64,000 nt of DNA, from NCBI RefSeq assembly GCF_026745355.1, contig NC_079208.1, forward strand, positions 18,531,213 through 18,595,212, given 5' to 3'. A program made the position numbers and the translations under genes. The notes under the pieces are model-generated. The model did not search any database and was not told the origin of the DNA. It worked only from the letters and a program-made list of their open reading frames with translations. This DNA is from Beta vulgaris subsp. vulgaris (Eukaryota > Streptophyta > Magnoliopsida > Caryophyllales > Amaranthaceae). Below are positions 11,601-23,600 of this stretch, piece after piece (within the stretch, counting starts at the first letter, position 1; every line of letters starts with the position of its first letter).

Positions 11601-14600
11601 CATCCGAACTCTAGCACGTTTTACTAGTGGTAAGTGTTCATCACCTTCATCCTTGGGATGACTATCAATCAAATTTGCAGACAAAGCTGGCAATATCAAG
11701 GCATCTTTCAAGCCCCGTATCTCATTACTAACTTCTTGATCAGACCTTGAAGTAGATTCCAGACCATCATTTTGAGCTCGCTTTCTTCCTGGGTTCCTTT
11801 TTTTCCTCACAACAGCAGTCTTTGCTGGAAAATCAAGCCTTCTACATAACTCAAGACCTTCAGAATTTCCACTAAAAATACCTGATTCGCGTTTGTGGTT
11901 AGACTCAATGGCACTACATTCATTATTACTCAGATTCTCAGAGTCAGCCATAGCAATCTCAGATCCATCATCTTCAATGGTTCCATTGGAATGACAAACA
12001 GGTGAATCCCCAACGCTGGGAGCAATCAAATCAGGTGATCTTTTACTCCTCTTTGCTCTTCTGAGCGGACCATCCAAAAACCCATTTAAGCCAACTTCAT
12101 CAGAATGTTTGCTATCATTAGATTTCAAATCACCATTTTGTAGACCACAAGGATGAAATCTCAATGAACTGCGGGACCTTTGAACTGATGTTTTCTTTTT
12201 ATTAGCAGACCGTTGTGGCTGACTGCTTCTAGACTTTTTCCTTAATGTGTAAGTATTAGGTATAGACAAGCTGGGTGCAACAGCATTATTATCAAGTTCC
12301 TCAGATGGCCCCCTCTTTCTCAAAGATTCCACTTCAGTGAGTGCTCCAACGTCCTCTATAGCAGTACCTGGTTCATCTTTTGGTCTAGAAGAGTTAGAAG
12401 ATTTCACAGTGGAATTATGTATTGCATCAGGATCTGTTGCATTAGTTGCACTAACATCACCAGTTACAGCTTTTTCAGGGACAGGATCACCAGAGCTCAG
12501 ATTATCAACCCGGTTATTTTCCTTCAACTTATCGTAACAATCAACAATCTCCTGCACAGCTCGAACAAAATCAGCACCTCGTCCCTGGCGCTTACCCAGA
12601 AGTAATTCTTTCTTCTCTTCCGTGAACTCCTCCACATCAGCAGGGTTGCAGAAGGCTCTGCGGTTAAGAACATCAATATAATTGAAATCCTATGATAAAT
12701 CAAAGCTACTTAATCATTACTCCCTCTGTTTATTTTTAATCTACACAATTACCTTTTTGGTCCATTTTTTTATAATCTATTCTTGATAACATGTCCCATC
12801 TACTCTCCTCTTTTTCCATCCATATCATCCACTTTTTGATATTTTAACCCACTCTATAAAATCTCTCTCACTTTTCAGCTTCTCTCTCCACCTTTTCAGT
12901 TTTTCTCTTATACTGTTGGACTTCCTCCTTGTTTCTCCGCCAAAGTAAAGTGAGTAAACTTAAAAGAGACGGACAAAGTTACATATAAGTCCTAGAAATA
13001 ACCAACATGGTAGAAAAAAAGCTTGTAGACAAGAAAAACAGCTTAAAATCATGTCTTCACCTACAATCAATCCCTAAGACAAGCTTCTTAGCAATCCTTT
13101 AGTTTATGCTATGTTCTCCCACCATCCAAATGTATTTGTGGGTTGCCACTTAAGTAACTAAACAAAAATAAATCATATGTAACAAACAAAAAAAGAATAA
13201 ATACTACTCCGTATCTTACCAAACAAGTTTAACACTTAACAAAATTGGATGTTTCATAATAACCTTAACACGGGCTTATTTACCTTATTTGGGGTTTCTC
13301 TTTCTCTCTCTTACCACTTTCTTGAGTTTTGCAAGTATTTTGAAACAAAGGAGTGAAAGGACGTATAAACTTAAGTAAATAGACGTTAAAATAAGTAAAA
13401 TAAAAGGAAAAGAAAGGATTAAAAAGATAAAAGTTACACCTAGTTATGGTTGTTTGCCAAAGAACCAAAAAGCACCACAAGAAACGCATGAAAGACCTTT
13501 TCAATGACAAGCTGAATTTGATCAAAATTCTCTTTATACACCAATTAAAGATGATGATGTTCACAGCTAAGTTCGGGATGCATTCATGAATGCAAGTCTT
13601 AGCAACAGCATAGGAATATGAAACGAAGGCTAGAATAGTCACTCACAAACATGGTCAAGGCTTTAAGGCTTTAAAAATGGACATTAAATCCTCAATTAGT
13701 ACATAGGTCGTGAGATAGCATAGTCGTGAGACAACATAGTCGTACAACTAATATGAGCCTAGGGGTTGAGTTTAGTGGTTGAGCTCATTCATGAGCTTAG
13801 CTCATACCGTGCACGGGAGGGGCCACGACGTATCAAATACGATTTAAGGATGTCTAAAGAACGTTTTCGAACACGCGAATACACATAATATTATGGAGGA
13901 TAAAATCTTGATATCCTTAGGAAGATTCAAAGGTAGCAGTGGGCTTTATTGTGTGTCCCCACCCTTTTAGCTCAGATTTGAGAAGAAAAAAAGGGAAGAT
14001 ACAATCTTTCTTACCTAGCATGTGGCCATAGGGTTTCTCCACACTAATACTCTCTTTCCTCAAGAGATAACTCTTCAAACTCCTCTATCAAGCAACCTAA
14101 AATCGTGAGTCGATGCATTCTTTTTAGTTCACCTACATTAGTTACTTTCCTAATTGTTCCATAGCAATTTTTGTCAATAAGGTACCCAGATTCTTTAAGA
14201 GAAAAGATGGAAGAAAAAAAAACACCAAATACGAACATAAGAAGGAATACGTACCAATTTCTTTGTTTTTCTAGTTAAAGAGCGTTAATATTATTTACCT
14301 ACATGCCAAATTCATTTTTCTTGTAGGGACACCTTTAGAAGAGTAAGGATACCTTGCTTCTTACTTCTTACTTCTAACTTAATACTTCCTCTGTTTCAAA
14401 ATACTTGACAAACTTCTCCTAACACACTTGTCAATGCATATTTTTAACCATTAATATCTCTAATTCTTTGCAAGTAAAAGTTACTCCCTCCGTTCCATAA
14501 TACTCTTTACACTTTCCTTTTTTATCCGTCCTAAGATACACTTTACACTTCTATTTTAGGAAATGACCCACTATTATTTTAATCATTCTACCTTTTAACT

Positions 14601-17600
14601 ATTGGCTCACACTCTTTCTCCTCCAAATAAAATAATATCACTCTTAATACTTACCAACTCTAACCATGACCCACATTCTCTCCTTAAAATAAAATAATAC
14701 TACTTTTACTAACTCATATCACATCTACTTTTCAATAAAATAACAATTGATAACCAAACAACAACTTATCATCTAAAACTACGTGCTTTGATAAGTGTCA
14801 AGAGTAAATTGGGACGCAGGGAGTTGATATCTTGAAAATATATATGTCGAGATAAACCTAACAAGATCCCACATTATTATATTTTTCCTTATGAAAAAAT
14901 TACAAAACACGATCAAAAAGAGAGTGTGTATAGTGCAAATGTCAAATATGTCAAGTATTTTGACACAAAGGAATTATTTGGTAACTTAGTTTTAAAATAC
15001 TCGCCCCAGGCGCGCCGCGCCCAAGTGCTAGGCAACCTTAGACGCTCAGAAAATTGCCTTGGAAGTCCTAGGCGAGGTGACCTACGACAAAAGCTGGCCG
15101 GCGCGCGCCTAGGCTGCTTTTTTGGGAGGTGCAAGGCGGCCCCCTTTCTTGCTTAAAGGCTAGAAGCATGAGAAGGAAAGAAGATTTCAGCTAAATACCT
15201 TTAAAGAAGCAAAATTTCTTAAGATTAGAACTTACCCAAGATCTAAAACTCAAATTCGAACCAAAGCCCTCAATAAATTGCATGAGATTGGTTGAATTTA
15301 TCCCTAATTCAAAAGTCTAATCTAGAGAAAAAAACCCTAATTTTAGAATCGCATAAATACTTGTATTTTTGTGGGAAAAAAACTCTCCAACTGTGATAGA
15401 GATTACCAATGGTCTTCGCCGTGAAACATCTCAGGTAAGTTTATCTGTCCTCAATTTTTCTTTTACCAAATTTCTATGGCCGTCTTTCTCTTTCTTCTTT
15501 CTATCTTCTCTCTCTTCAACTTTTTAGTTTATATTGTTAGTTGCACCTGCTTTGATTAAATGGTTGAGGCTCAAGTTCCCAACCCACTGCCTCCCATGTG
15601 CCTAATCCCCTTTTGTAATCTTTGATTAGTTCACCCATTTATCATTTTTCCCTTTTTTTAGTTTTTCTAATTGTCTTTTTTCCAGGATTTACCCTTTTAT
15701 TATTTAAGGGTTGTAAAAGGTACATAGTTTTCTTATTTTTTTTGTTTTGGGTAAATAACACATCTTCATGGTGGGCTAAAAATACAGCAATTATATAACT
15801 TCAGCACCTAAATTTACAAAGGAAGGCACCACACAATGGGTTTTCTTTTTTATCTACAACAGTTTTTTTTATTTAATTATTGTATTGTTTAAAGTATAAT
15901 ATATGTTCTATAATTGAATCATAAGATTTCCGCATCAAAGAGGCGCCTCGCCTACAAGGTGTGGGAGCGCCTTCACCTTGCGCTTGCCTTCAACTTGCGC
16001 CTCGCGCCTTTTGAAACTTTGGCAATCATTTGCTCATTTCTCCTAAATAACACATTTTTTCTTCATGCAACCTAGACTTGTGTCCATGGGTTATGCAATC
16101 AAGTTGAAAACATATTTTTGGTTGGTTTACACTTACTAATCTTAGCCTTGCATTATACCTTCTGCTTTCAAAGGCATGAGGTGCTGACACTCACAAAAAG
16201 GCGAATGCGAGCTTTCCTTACCAGTTTTTGTCAATAAGGTACCCAAATTTAATTCTTTAAGAGAAAGATTGAAGAAAAAAAGAACCACATAGAACAAGAT
16301 CATAAAAGAAGAAAAACAAACCAATTTCTTCGTTTTTCTAGTTAGAGAGCTCTAATAACTTCAGTTACGTGCATGCCAAAATTCATTTTTTCTTATAGGG
16401 ACACGTCTAGAAGAGTAGGGATACCTTGCTTCTTACTTTCTAACTTAATATATGGTAACCATTTGCTCATCTCTCCTAAATAACACTTTTTGTCTTCGTG
16501 CAACCTAGACTTGTTTGCATGGTTATGCAATTAGGTTGAAAACATATTTTCGGTTGGTTTGCTCTTGCTAATCTTCGCCTTTCATTGTACCCTCGGTTCT
16601 CAAAGGCACGAGGCGCACTGACTAACAAAGCCCAAGACGAATACAAGTGTTCCTTAACAAGTTTTGTCAACAAGGAACCAAAATCTTTTTGAGAGAAAAG
16701 ATGAAAGGAAATAAAAACCCAAAATAAGAACAAGATCAAAAAAGAGGAGAAACAAACCAATTTCTTTGTTTTTCTAATTAAAGAGCTTAGCAACTTCATT
16801 TACCTACATCCCAAAATTCATTTATCTTCTAGGGACACCTCTTGAAGAGTAGGGATATCTTGTTTCTTACTTTTCTAACTTTATATTTGGTACCCATTTG
16901 CTCATTTCTCCTATATAACACTTTTCGTCTTTGTGCAACCTAGACTTGTTTACATGCTTATGCAATCATGTTGAAAACATATTTTTGGTTGGTTTACCCT
17001 TACTAACCATGGCCTTTCGTTGTACCCTCAGTTTTCAAAGGCACACCTTTGGTGCTAAGAGCCTTAACAATCATTTATAGAACATACTATATACTCAAAG
17101 AAACAAAGAAGCTTTTTACAAGAAATAATAGCTGCTGTAATTTTTAAAATATAATCTAGTGACCAGAGCCTACTGATTAGCTACTGACCAGCGATATTAA
17201 GCTACCTGTTGTGTGCTAATATGATTAAAATGATTAACTGAAAAGCGCTATCAAGAAACAAAAGTTCAAAGAGTTCAAACCAAGATAATTATGATTAACT
17301 GAACTCCATCGTCTCTCCGGTAACTTCTCCATCAGTGTTCCTACGGCATATTTTCTGTCAGCGTCTCTTCAAACTACAAACCAAGTGAGTCTCTAAGTCT
17401 CTCTCCCTCTTATCAATTAGATTTAGGGTCTTGTTTTATTTTGTTTTTTATTTTCTAATTTTGTTATATTTTTACTCTATTTTGTTTTGTTTTATTTTTT
17501 CTCTCCCTCTCCTCTCTTGAATCGGATTCCCCTATTTATTTTAATTTTCTATTTTGTTTGGTTTTTTTGTTAAAGGCATGGTATTGATATATGTGTTTAA

Positions 17601-20600
17601 TTTTCATTTTATTAGGATAAATATGACATCCCAATCTCGACAACAAAGTACTAATGTTGGTAGTGGCACTCGTAGTGGGTCAGTTGGTGCGAAATCATTG
17701 CAAAGTGAGGGTTCTCTCCATTGTGGAAGTTTGTGACAAGAATAGAAAAACAAGGGACGGTTGGAGGAATATGGAATATCGATGTAAATTTTTTAATGAA
17801 ATCCTAACATCTAGTCATTCAAGAGTTAGGGCCCATTTGATTCAAATTAAGGGTCAAGGAATTGCATGTTGTAAGAAAGTGTCTCGTGTTGATAAACTTG
17901 AAATGCAAAAACTTGATGATGAGTTTGATATTAAGGAACTTGATTCGAGACCTAGAGAAGTTCCTTTGCCTAGTGAATCTCTTTCTCATTTAGACTCCGA
18001 TGCTACACTCAAGAAAGAAAGTCCGATAAATTACCTATTACTAGATGTTTTGGTATTATAACTAAGGATCAATTGGATCAAGAAATTGCAAGGATGTTTA
18101 TACAGGAGGGGTGCTAGTTAATCTTGATAGGAATCCACACTATATGAAGGTCTTTACTATTGCTGCTATCCATAAATTTTTTTTCTTTAACATACATTTT
18201 TTCTAATTATATTTCAATTTCAAACACAATCTATAACTCTTTTTTTTCAAATGTTGAAGGTTCTACAGTGATGAATGGCTACGTGAAGATCCATCTAGAG
18301 TTCCTCCTCATAAAGATGGTGAAGTATCTCCATAGAGAATAAAGTGCTTTATCAGATTATTTGCGCTTAGTGATGATGTGGATAAAGTGATGAATGAATA
18401 TGCACTCTTCTCTATAAAGAGTGGACCTTTTAGGATTTGACTCGTCTTTCGAGGATGCATTCTATGGATCCTAAGAGTTGGTGGTATATTTTGGAGCTCA
18501 AACTCCTCTCCTCCAATATTTGGCATTTAAATTGCATGGGCAACTTGCTTCATCTTCTTATAGTGCGCTGAATTGAAGTACATATCCCTTCATTCACTCA
18601 CTTAGGAGGAAGAAACTAAATCTAAGTCGTGTCCACGATTTAGTTTTCCTCCACAACACTCTTCGCCTTTAATCAAGAAATTCCAAAATACATTAGGAGC
18701 TTTATATAAAGATGTGGAATATTGGTGATGCATTTGAATCCGGAAAATGTTGGGTTTCTAGAGTTTTACGAAACCCTCACTAAATGACTAGGAGTTCGAA
18801 AATGAGTTGGTTGTTGAAGATTGATGTGCTTTATCTAATTTAAGACATTAAATTTAGTTGTTCTTTTTATGTATTTTGAGCTTTGAAGTACTTATGCATG
18901 GATTTTAATTTAGTTAAATTCTGGTGTCTTTTTTTGCCGAATCCATGCCATACCCGTTTTTAGAAATTTTGATTTCATCGTTTTCAGTCCCCATACCCAT
19001 CCTCATATCTGTTTCCGTGCAACCTAGCTTTAAATATCCTCTTATTATCTCTTATCAATATGGGGCAGAAATCTTGTACTCTCTTATCCATGTTGGTAAC
19101 GTCATTCTATGAAAATAAATAGATGTACCACGTGAACCGTGGTTTCATCTTCCATGAAGAATAAAAATTAAATTTTTACCCCAAATGACCTTTCCTTTAG
19201 AAATTGTGAATAAAATGAAGCTAGCAATGAAGCATGAGGTGCTTTGATATTTTGGACCGTTCCTTATCATAGACAGCATAGAATTGCAAATAAGTCAAAA
19301 AATATATTTTGCGGTAAGTATGGGCTAAACATGATTAAAGTAAAAGCAGCATATGCAAAAGAATACTCCAAATCAAATTAGCAACTCGTCCATTGAGTGC
19401 TACGTGTTAATGAAATTTGTGTTAAATTTATGTTTCTAAACCTTCACAATTGCGCAACGAGAATTTCTCTGTTACTCTTGTTCTATGTTGCTCCGTGTCG
19501 GATTCTTGACACTCGGCATGGGTGGGACACTTGGACACTTTGTTTTGGGCTAAAAATAGAAAGAACTCCAAAAAAATAGCCGAGTCGGACACTTGGACAC
19601 GTACCCGTGTCGGACATGGGTACCCGAGTCTGAGCAACATAGCTCTTGTTTGGAAAAGCATTAATTAACATGCTGTTTTATATTTCCCCTACAAACCTTC
19701 ACTTAAGAGGATTAGATACTTGGATGGCCCAAAGAAAGAGACTAGAGGATTGGAAATTTGTGACTACCAATTTGGATAAAAAAAAAGTGACAAAGCGATC
19801 AAGAAAGACTTTCAAATTGAAGACCCTAACCCGGTGCTAATTCAATCTTGTGAATCATCCATGTTCATGAAAAGAACCTATCTATTAACTAGGATTTATT
19901 CAAAAGTTAATGGCTTTAAAAATTTGTTTGTTTGCACATATCAACCTTGTATCCTTAACAAACAATCAATTCGATGGCATCTAAAGTCATAAATGCATAA
20001 GCAAAAACTAAACCACGTAATTGAGAGAAACCAACCATCACATCTCCCTGAAAATGGTACTAAACCCTGCCATTTTCAACAGAGAATGAAAGAGCCATTT
20101 ACATACAAAAACCTTAGCCACCCATAAACAATTAAACCACCAACATATGGTTCAAAATCTGAAATACTCCCTCAGTCCCCTAAAGCATTGCCCATTTATT
20201 TTGGGCTATAGTTTTAGGAATGGTAATATTTTATTGAGAAAGAGAGAAACAAAATTTGATTAGAGATAGTGAGAAATATTTTATCAATGAGAAGTGAATT
20301 GTAATTATAGATACTAAGAATTATTATGTTCCTTTAAAAAAAAGAATTATTATGTTGAAGAAAGAGTAAATTGAGGTATGAACTCATGAACCCCATCATG
20401 AGACAAAAATATGAAATCTCATTAAGATGAACTAAAGTAAAACATATGGAAAATCCTTACAGGGGTAAAGAGAGAAATCAAGTATCACATTTAAGTCCCA
20501 TCAAGGCATGTTAAGACATTCTAGGGGTTAAAAATTTTAATTAAATGGTCCAAAGGAATTTGCAAAAGAAGGTTATGGGGCATCCAAAAAGCTCCTTTGA

Positions 20601-23600
20601 CTATACTATGTAGAGGCCTCATTCCGAGTTAATAATCATAATTTGTGAATGATATCAACCAGTTCCACAATCTAGTATGCTTGCCCATCTTACTCAAAAT
20701 AAATCAACTCAAATATTCTTATTTTTGGATAGCGAGAACAAGGCATCCAAAGAACTAGCAATATTTATTCCCTCTACAATGTTTCACGACATAAGCATGT
20801 CGACACAACTAACATACCAAGATAATGAACACCAATAGTACAAAGTGGGGCAAAAATGTCGGACATGGAGCTGGGTGGAAAGTTTTCCCAGGATTAAGGG
20901 CTCTAAATCCAAGTGTATGTTATGAAACAATATAACATGATGTTGTGATTTGTGGATTCGGACATCCCACTTTGTTACGAGACATGGATCTAGGTAGAAA
21001 AGTTTCTCAAGCCTAAGAGCACCAGATCCAAGTGTATGCAATGCAACAATTAAACATGATGTTCTAATTTGTGATTTGGACATCCCACTTTGTTCATAAA
21101 CTCCGCCATGTGCATAACTTTGATCCAATGGCAATACAATCATACAAATATCATTTACTTTTCAAGTATAACTAATACTTTATTATAGAAATCCAAAAGT
21201 TCAATGTAGGCCAACATGGAAAATATTAACATACTATTATACGAGTAAACATCGTCAACATCTTGGGACGTCCAAACTACAAATTAATCGGAAAAGATGT
21301 GAAGCTTCATTATGTAAAGAAATTTCCTTAACACCAAATATCTTGAAGGATATAGTCAAAATCTTTAGAAAGAACCTCACTTTCACTTTCCAACAACAAC
21401 TAAGCACTCTTATCTCCTTAAAAAAAAAAAAACAACCCAAATTTGCTAATAATATGAGATTGGCTCCATTTTTTTGGTTTTACCCTTCCTTTATCCAAAG
21501 AAGTTACAAGTTGCTTTATAGGCAAGTAACTATGTTTTTGAAGAGCAATCACAAAAATATATTAAAAAACACATCAAGATACTAGGTCCCAACAATACAA
21601 GACAAAACAATAATATCAAATTACCGAAGCATTCTCTTGTAACCAATTCAAACCAACATCTAATAATTTAAAACAAATACTCACATTTGCTTTGTGCCAA
21701 AGAAGTAAACCAGTACTTTCTTCCAATCAGATGAATAGCCCCATTCCTCTGGCTCACTTACCTAGCACCAAATTAAAAGTTCAAGTCTCAGCACTAAGTA
21801 AAAGCACACAACAAAATTCGAAGAAATCAAGATGGCATAAAGATTTCAAGAACAAAATGAAGAAATGCAAAGAAAAAAACGGAGAGTTTAAGGCGAGGAT
21901 AACGAATACAGCATGCTAGAGTACAAATACAAAACTGAAGACAAGCATGCTTTATGATAATGAATACAGCATGTCCCAATTGAAGCTTGCAAGCACATAT
22001 ATGGTAAGGTGAGGTTACAACCTCCAAAAGTTAAGAATCACTCGGGTAGCCTAAAAAGAGGGAACCCCCTCTCCTCGTGTTCTCTTTGCCCCATTAAGAC
22101 TAAATTCAACGATAAATCCACATGAGAAGTAATTCCAAATGTTAATGCATTGAACCATGGAAATGAGTTATCCTTTATGTTATAACTATGAGAATGTCTC
22201 CGACCACCAAAATGAACTTATGGGGTGATCCTATGTACATATAACCTGATGTTTTGTTCATTGAACCTATCATGGTAGAGGTACAATCTTTGCTAGGTGA
22301 GGGTAATATAAGATACTCCATGCCTAGTCAGCTTTTACGAAACTTATATGCAGCACCTTGGAGCATCTTTTGTACTACATACTGGTGTTGTGACTTGTAA
22401 TGATTATGTATGTTTTGGGATACACTATCTTATAGTGTACTCTAGTCTACGATGTAATTTAGGTGCATAGGTAGTTGATTAAGGTGAACTAATAGCAGCT
22501 TGAAAAGATCTTTTATTAAGCTTACGCTAAGGTAAAGGTCAACAATCAGGTTACAAGTTATCAGGATGTTTAGATGACAAACCTTTAGCTAAAAGAATCT
22601 ATGTATTTATAGAAGTTACGAATAAGTATTTCCAAAAATTACATTAAAGAAACCTAAACATGATAATGATTTGTTTCTACAAAATACATATTGTTTTGGC
22701 AGCAAGAAAGAGAAAAATAAATAAATAAAAAACCTGCATTGCTCAATAATACGTAAAAGCAAATTCATATAGAACTACCAAGAAACTTTCAAACAAAAAA
22801 GAATTTTTTCGTTGCTAGAGCACCAAGAAATCAAAATAATGCTCTCTTTCAAGAAGAAATTAAAATAAGAAATGAGCTTCCCCTTGCACTACATTCTGGA
22901 GATCTCTTATATCTATGGCCAATAAAAAACTCCAAATTCCCTCACATGTTACACTTTTTTTTTCTTCATAGTGAACAAAGCCAATTAGTCTAAAACCCTG
23001 AAACAATTCTCTCACTCCATTCATCTATGTGTTTGATAAAACGGTCAAAGAAATCCTCGTGCTATCACATTGCATGTGCAGATTTCGTACTTTAAATTAC
23101 AAAGTTTCCATGCAGCACAACCTACTAATTTCGTCAAATTTATTGTGTATCAATCATCATTGTTTCAAATTTCAAAACTACTTTACATGTATGCAATGGT
23201 AGTTTATAGAATTAAAAACTACAGTCATGATCAACATAACTACCAATACAATGGAATTTCTTTGATTCATTTCCTATGGGGAGATAATGTAGATATACGT
23301 TCTAGAACAGATTATGAGATAAGCGGAGTATTTTATGCTAAATTCAAGGAAATACTACACATGCTTGATAATCACAAATTCAAAGGCTTTCACATAAACC
23401 GAGTCTTGTGAATTCCTCCTAACAGCAAGTTTATTTGAGTCAGAGGACTAAGAAAGCAATCTCTTAAAAACTATTCTTGAAAAGAAATCTGATACACTAG
23501 CGCATCTGATTCTGGAGAATACATATATGTGTATCATTTCTAAAGTCTAAATAAAAACAACTAAAATACTGCTACTCAAAGGGTACGGGGAAGCAAATCT

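Larger units (their letters stand above)
14155..17060. repeat. ~430-bp tandem array, about 3.5 units, interrupted
   Basis: Units recur at about 16022-16455, 16456-16880 and 16881-17060 (partial). Each carries tttgctcat(t/c)tctcct, gcaacctagacttg, ttggttggttta, a gtcaa(t/c)aaggta/aac stretch, caatttctt(c/t)gtttttcta and a g(a/t)agggata(c/t)ct...cttcttac end. An earlier partial unit (14155-14384 plus 14975-14986) is separated from the rest by a MITE pair and a 1-kb GC-rich-ended insertion. No coding content; origin of the unit unknown. Confidence 0.8.
12658..21684 (-). other. HULK intron 2 (9027 bp)
   Basis: The largest intron. Holds a Stowaway-like MITE (12720), a tandem ~430-bp array with nested insertions (14155-17060), a decayed hAT transposase (17623-18740), a 160-bp hAT MITE (19483-19642) and a two-copy tandem repeat (20850-21096). 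At 20166 a single MITE-like end (actccctcagtccc) has no partner that I can find. The remaining sequence is AT-rich with only chance reading frames. Confidence 0.8.

Noticed and set aside
10339..12605. Several plus-strand reading frames (about 10339-10671, 11154-11369, 12337-12605)
   Set aside because: They are antisense to the long HULK exon 3, whose protein matches a known family, and have no family resemblance themselves.
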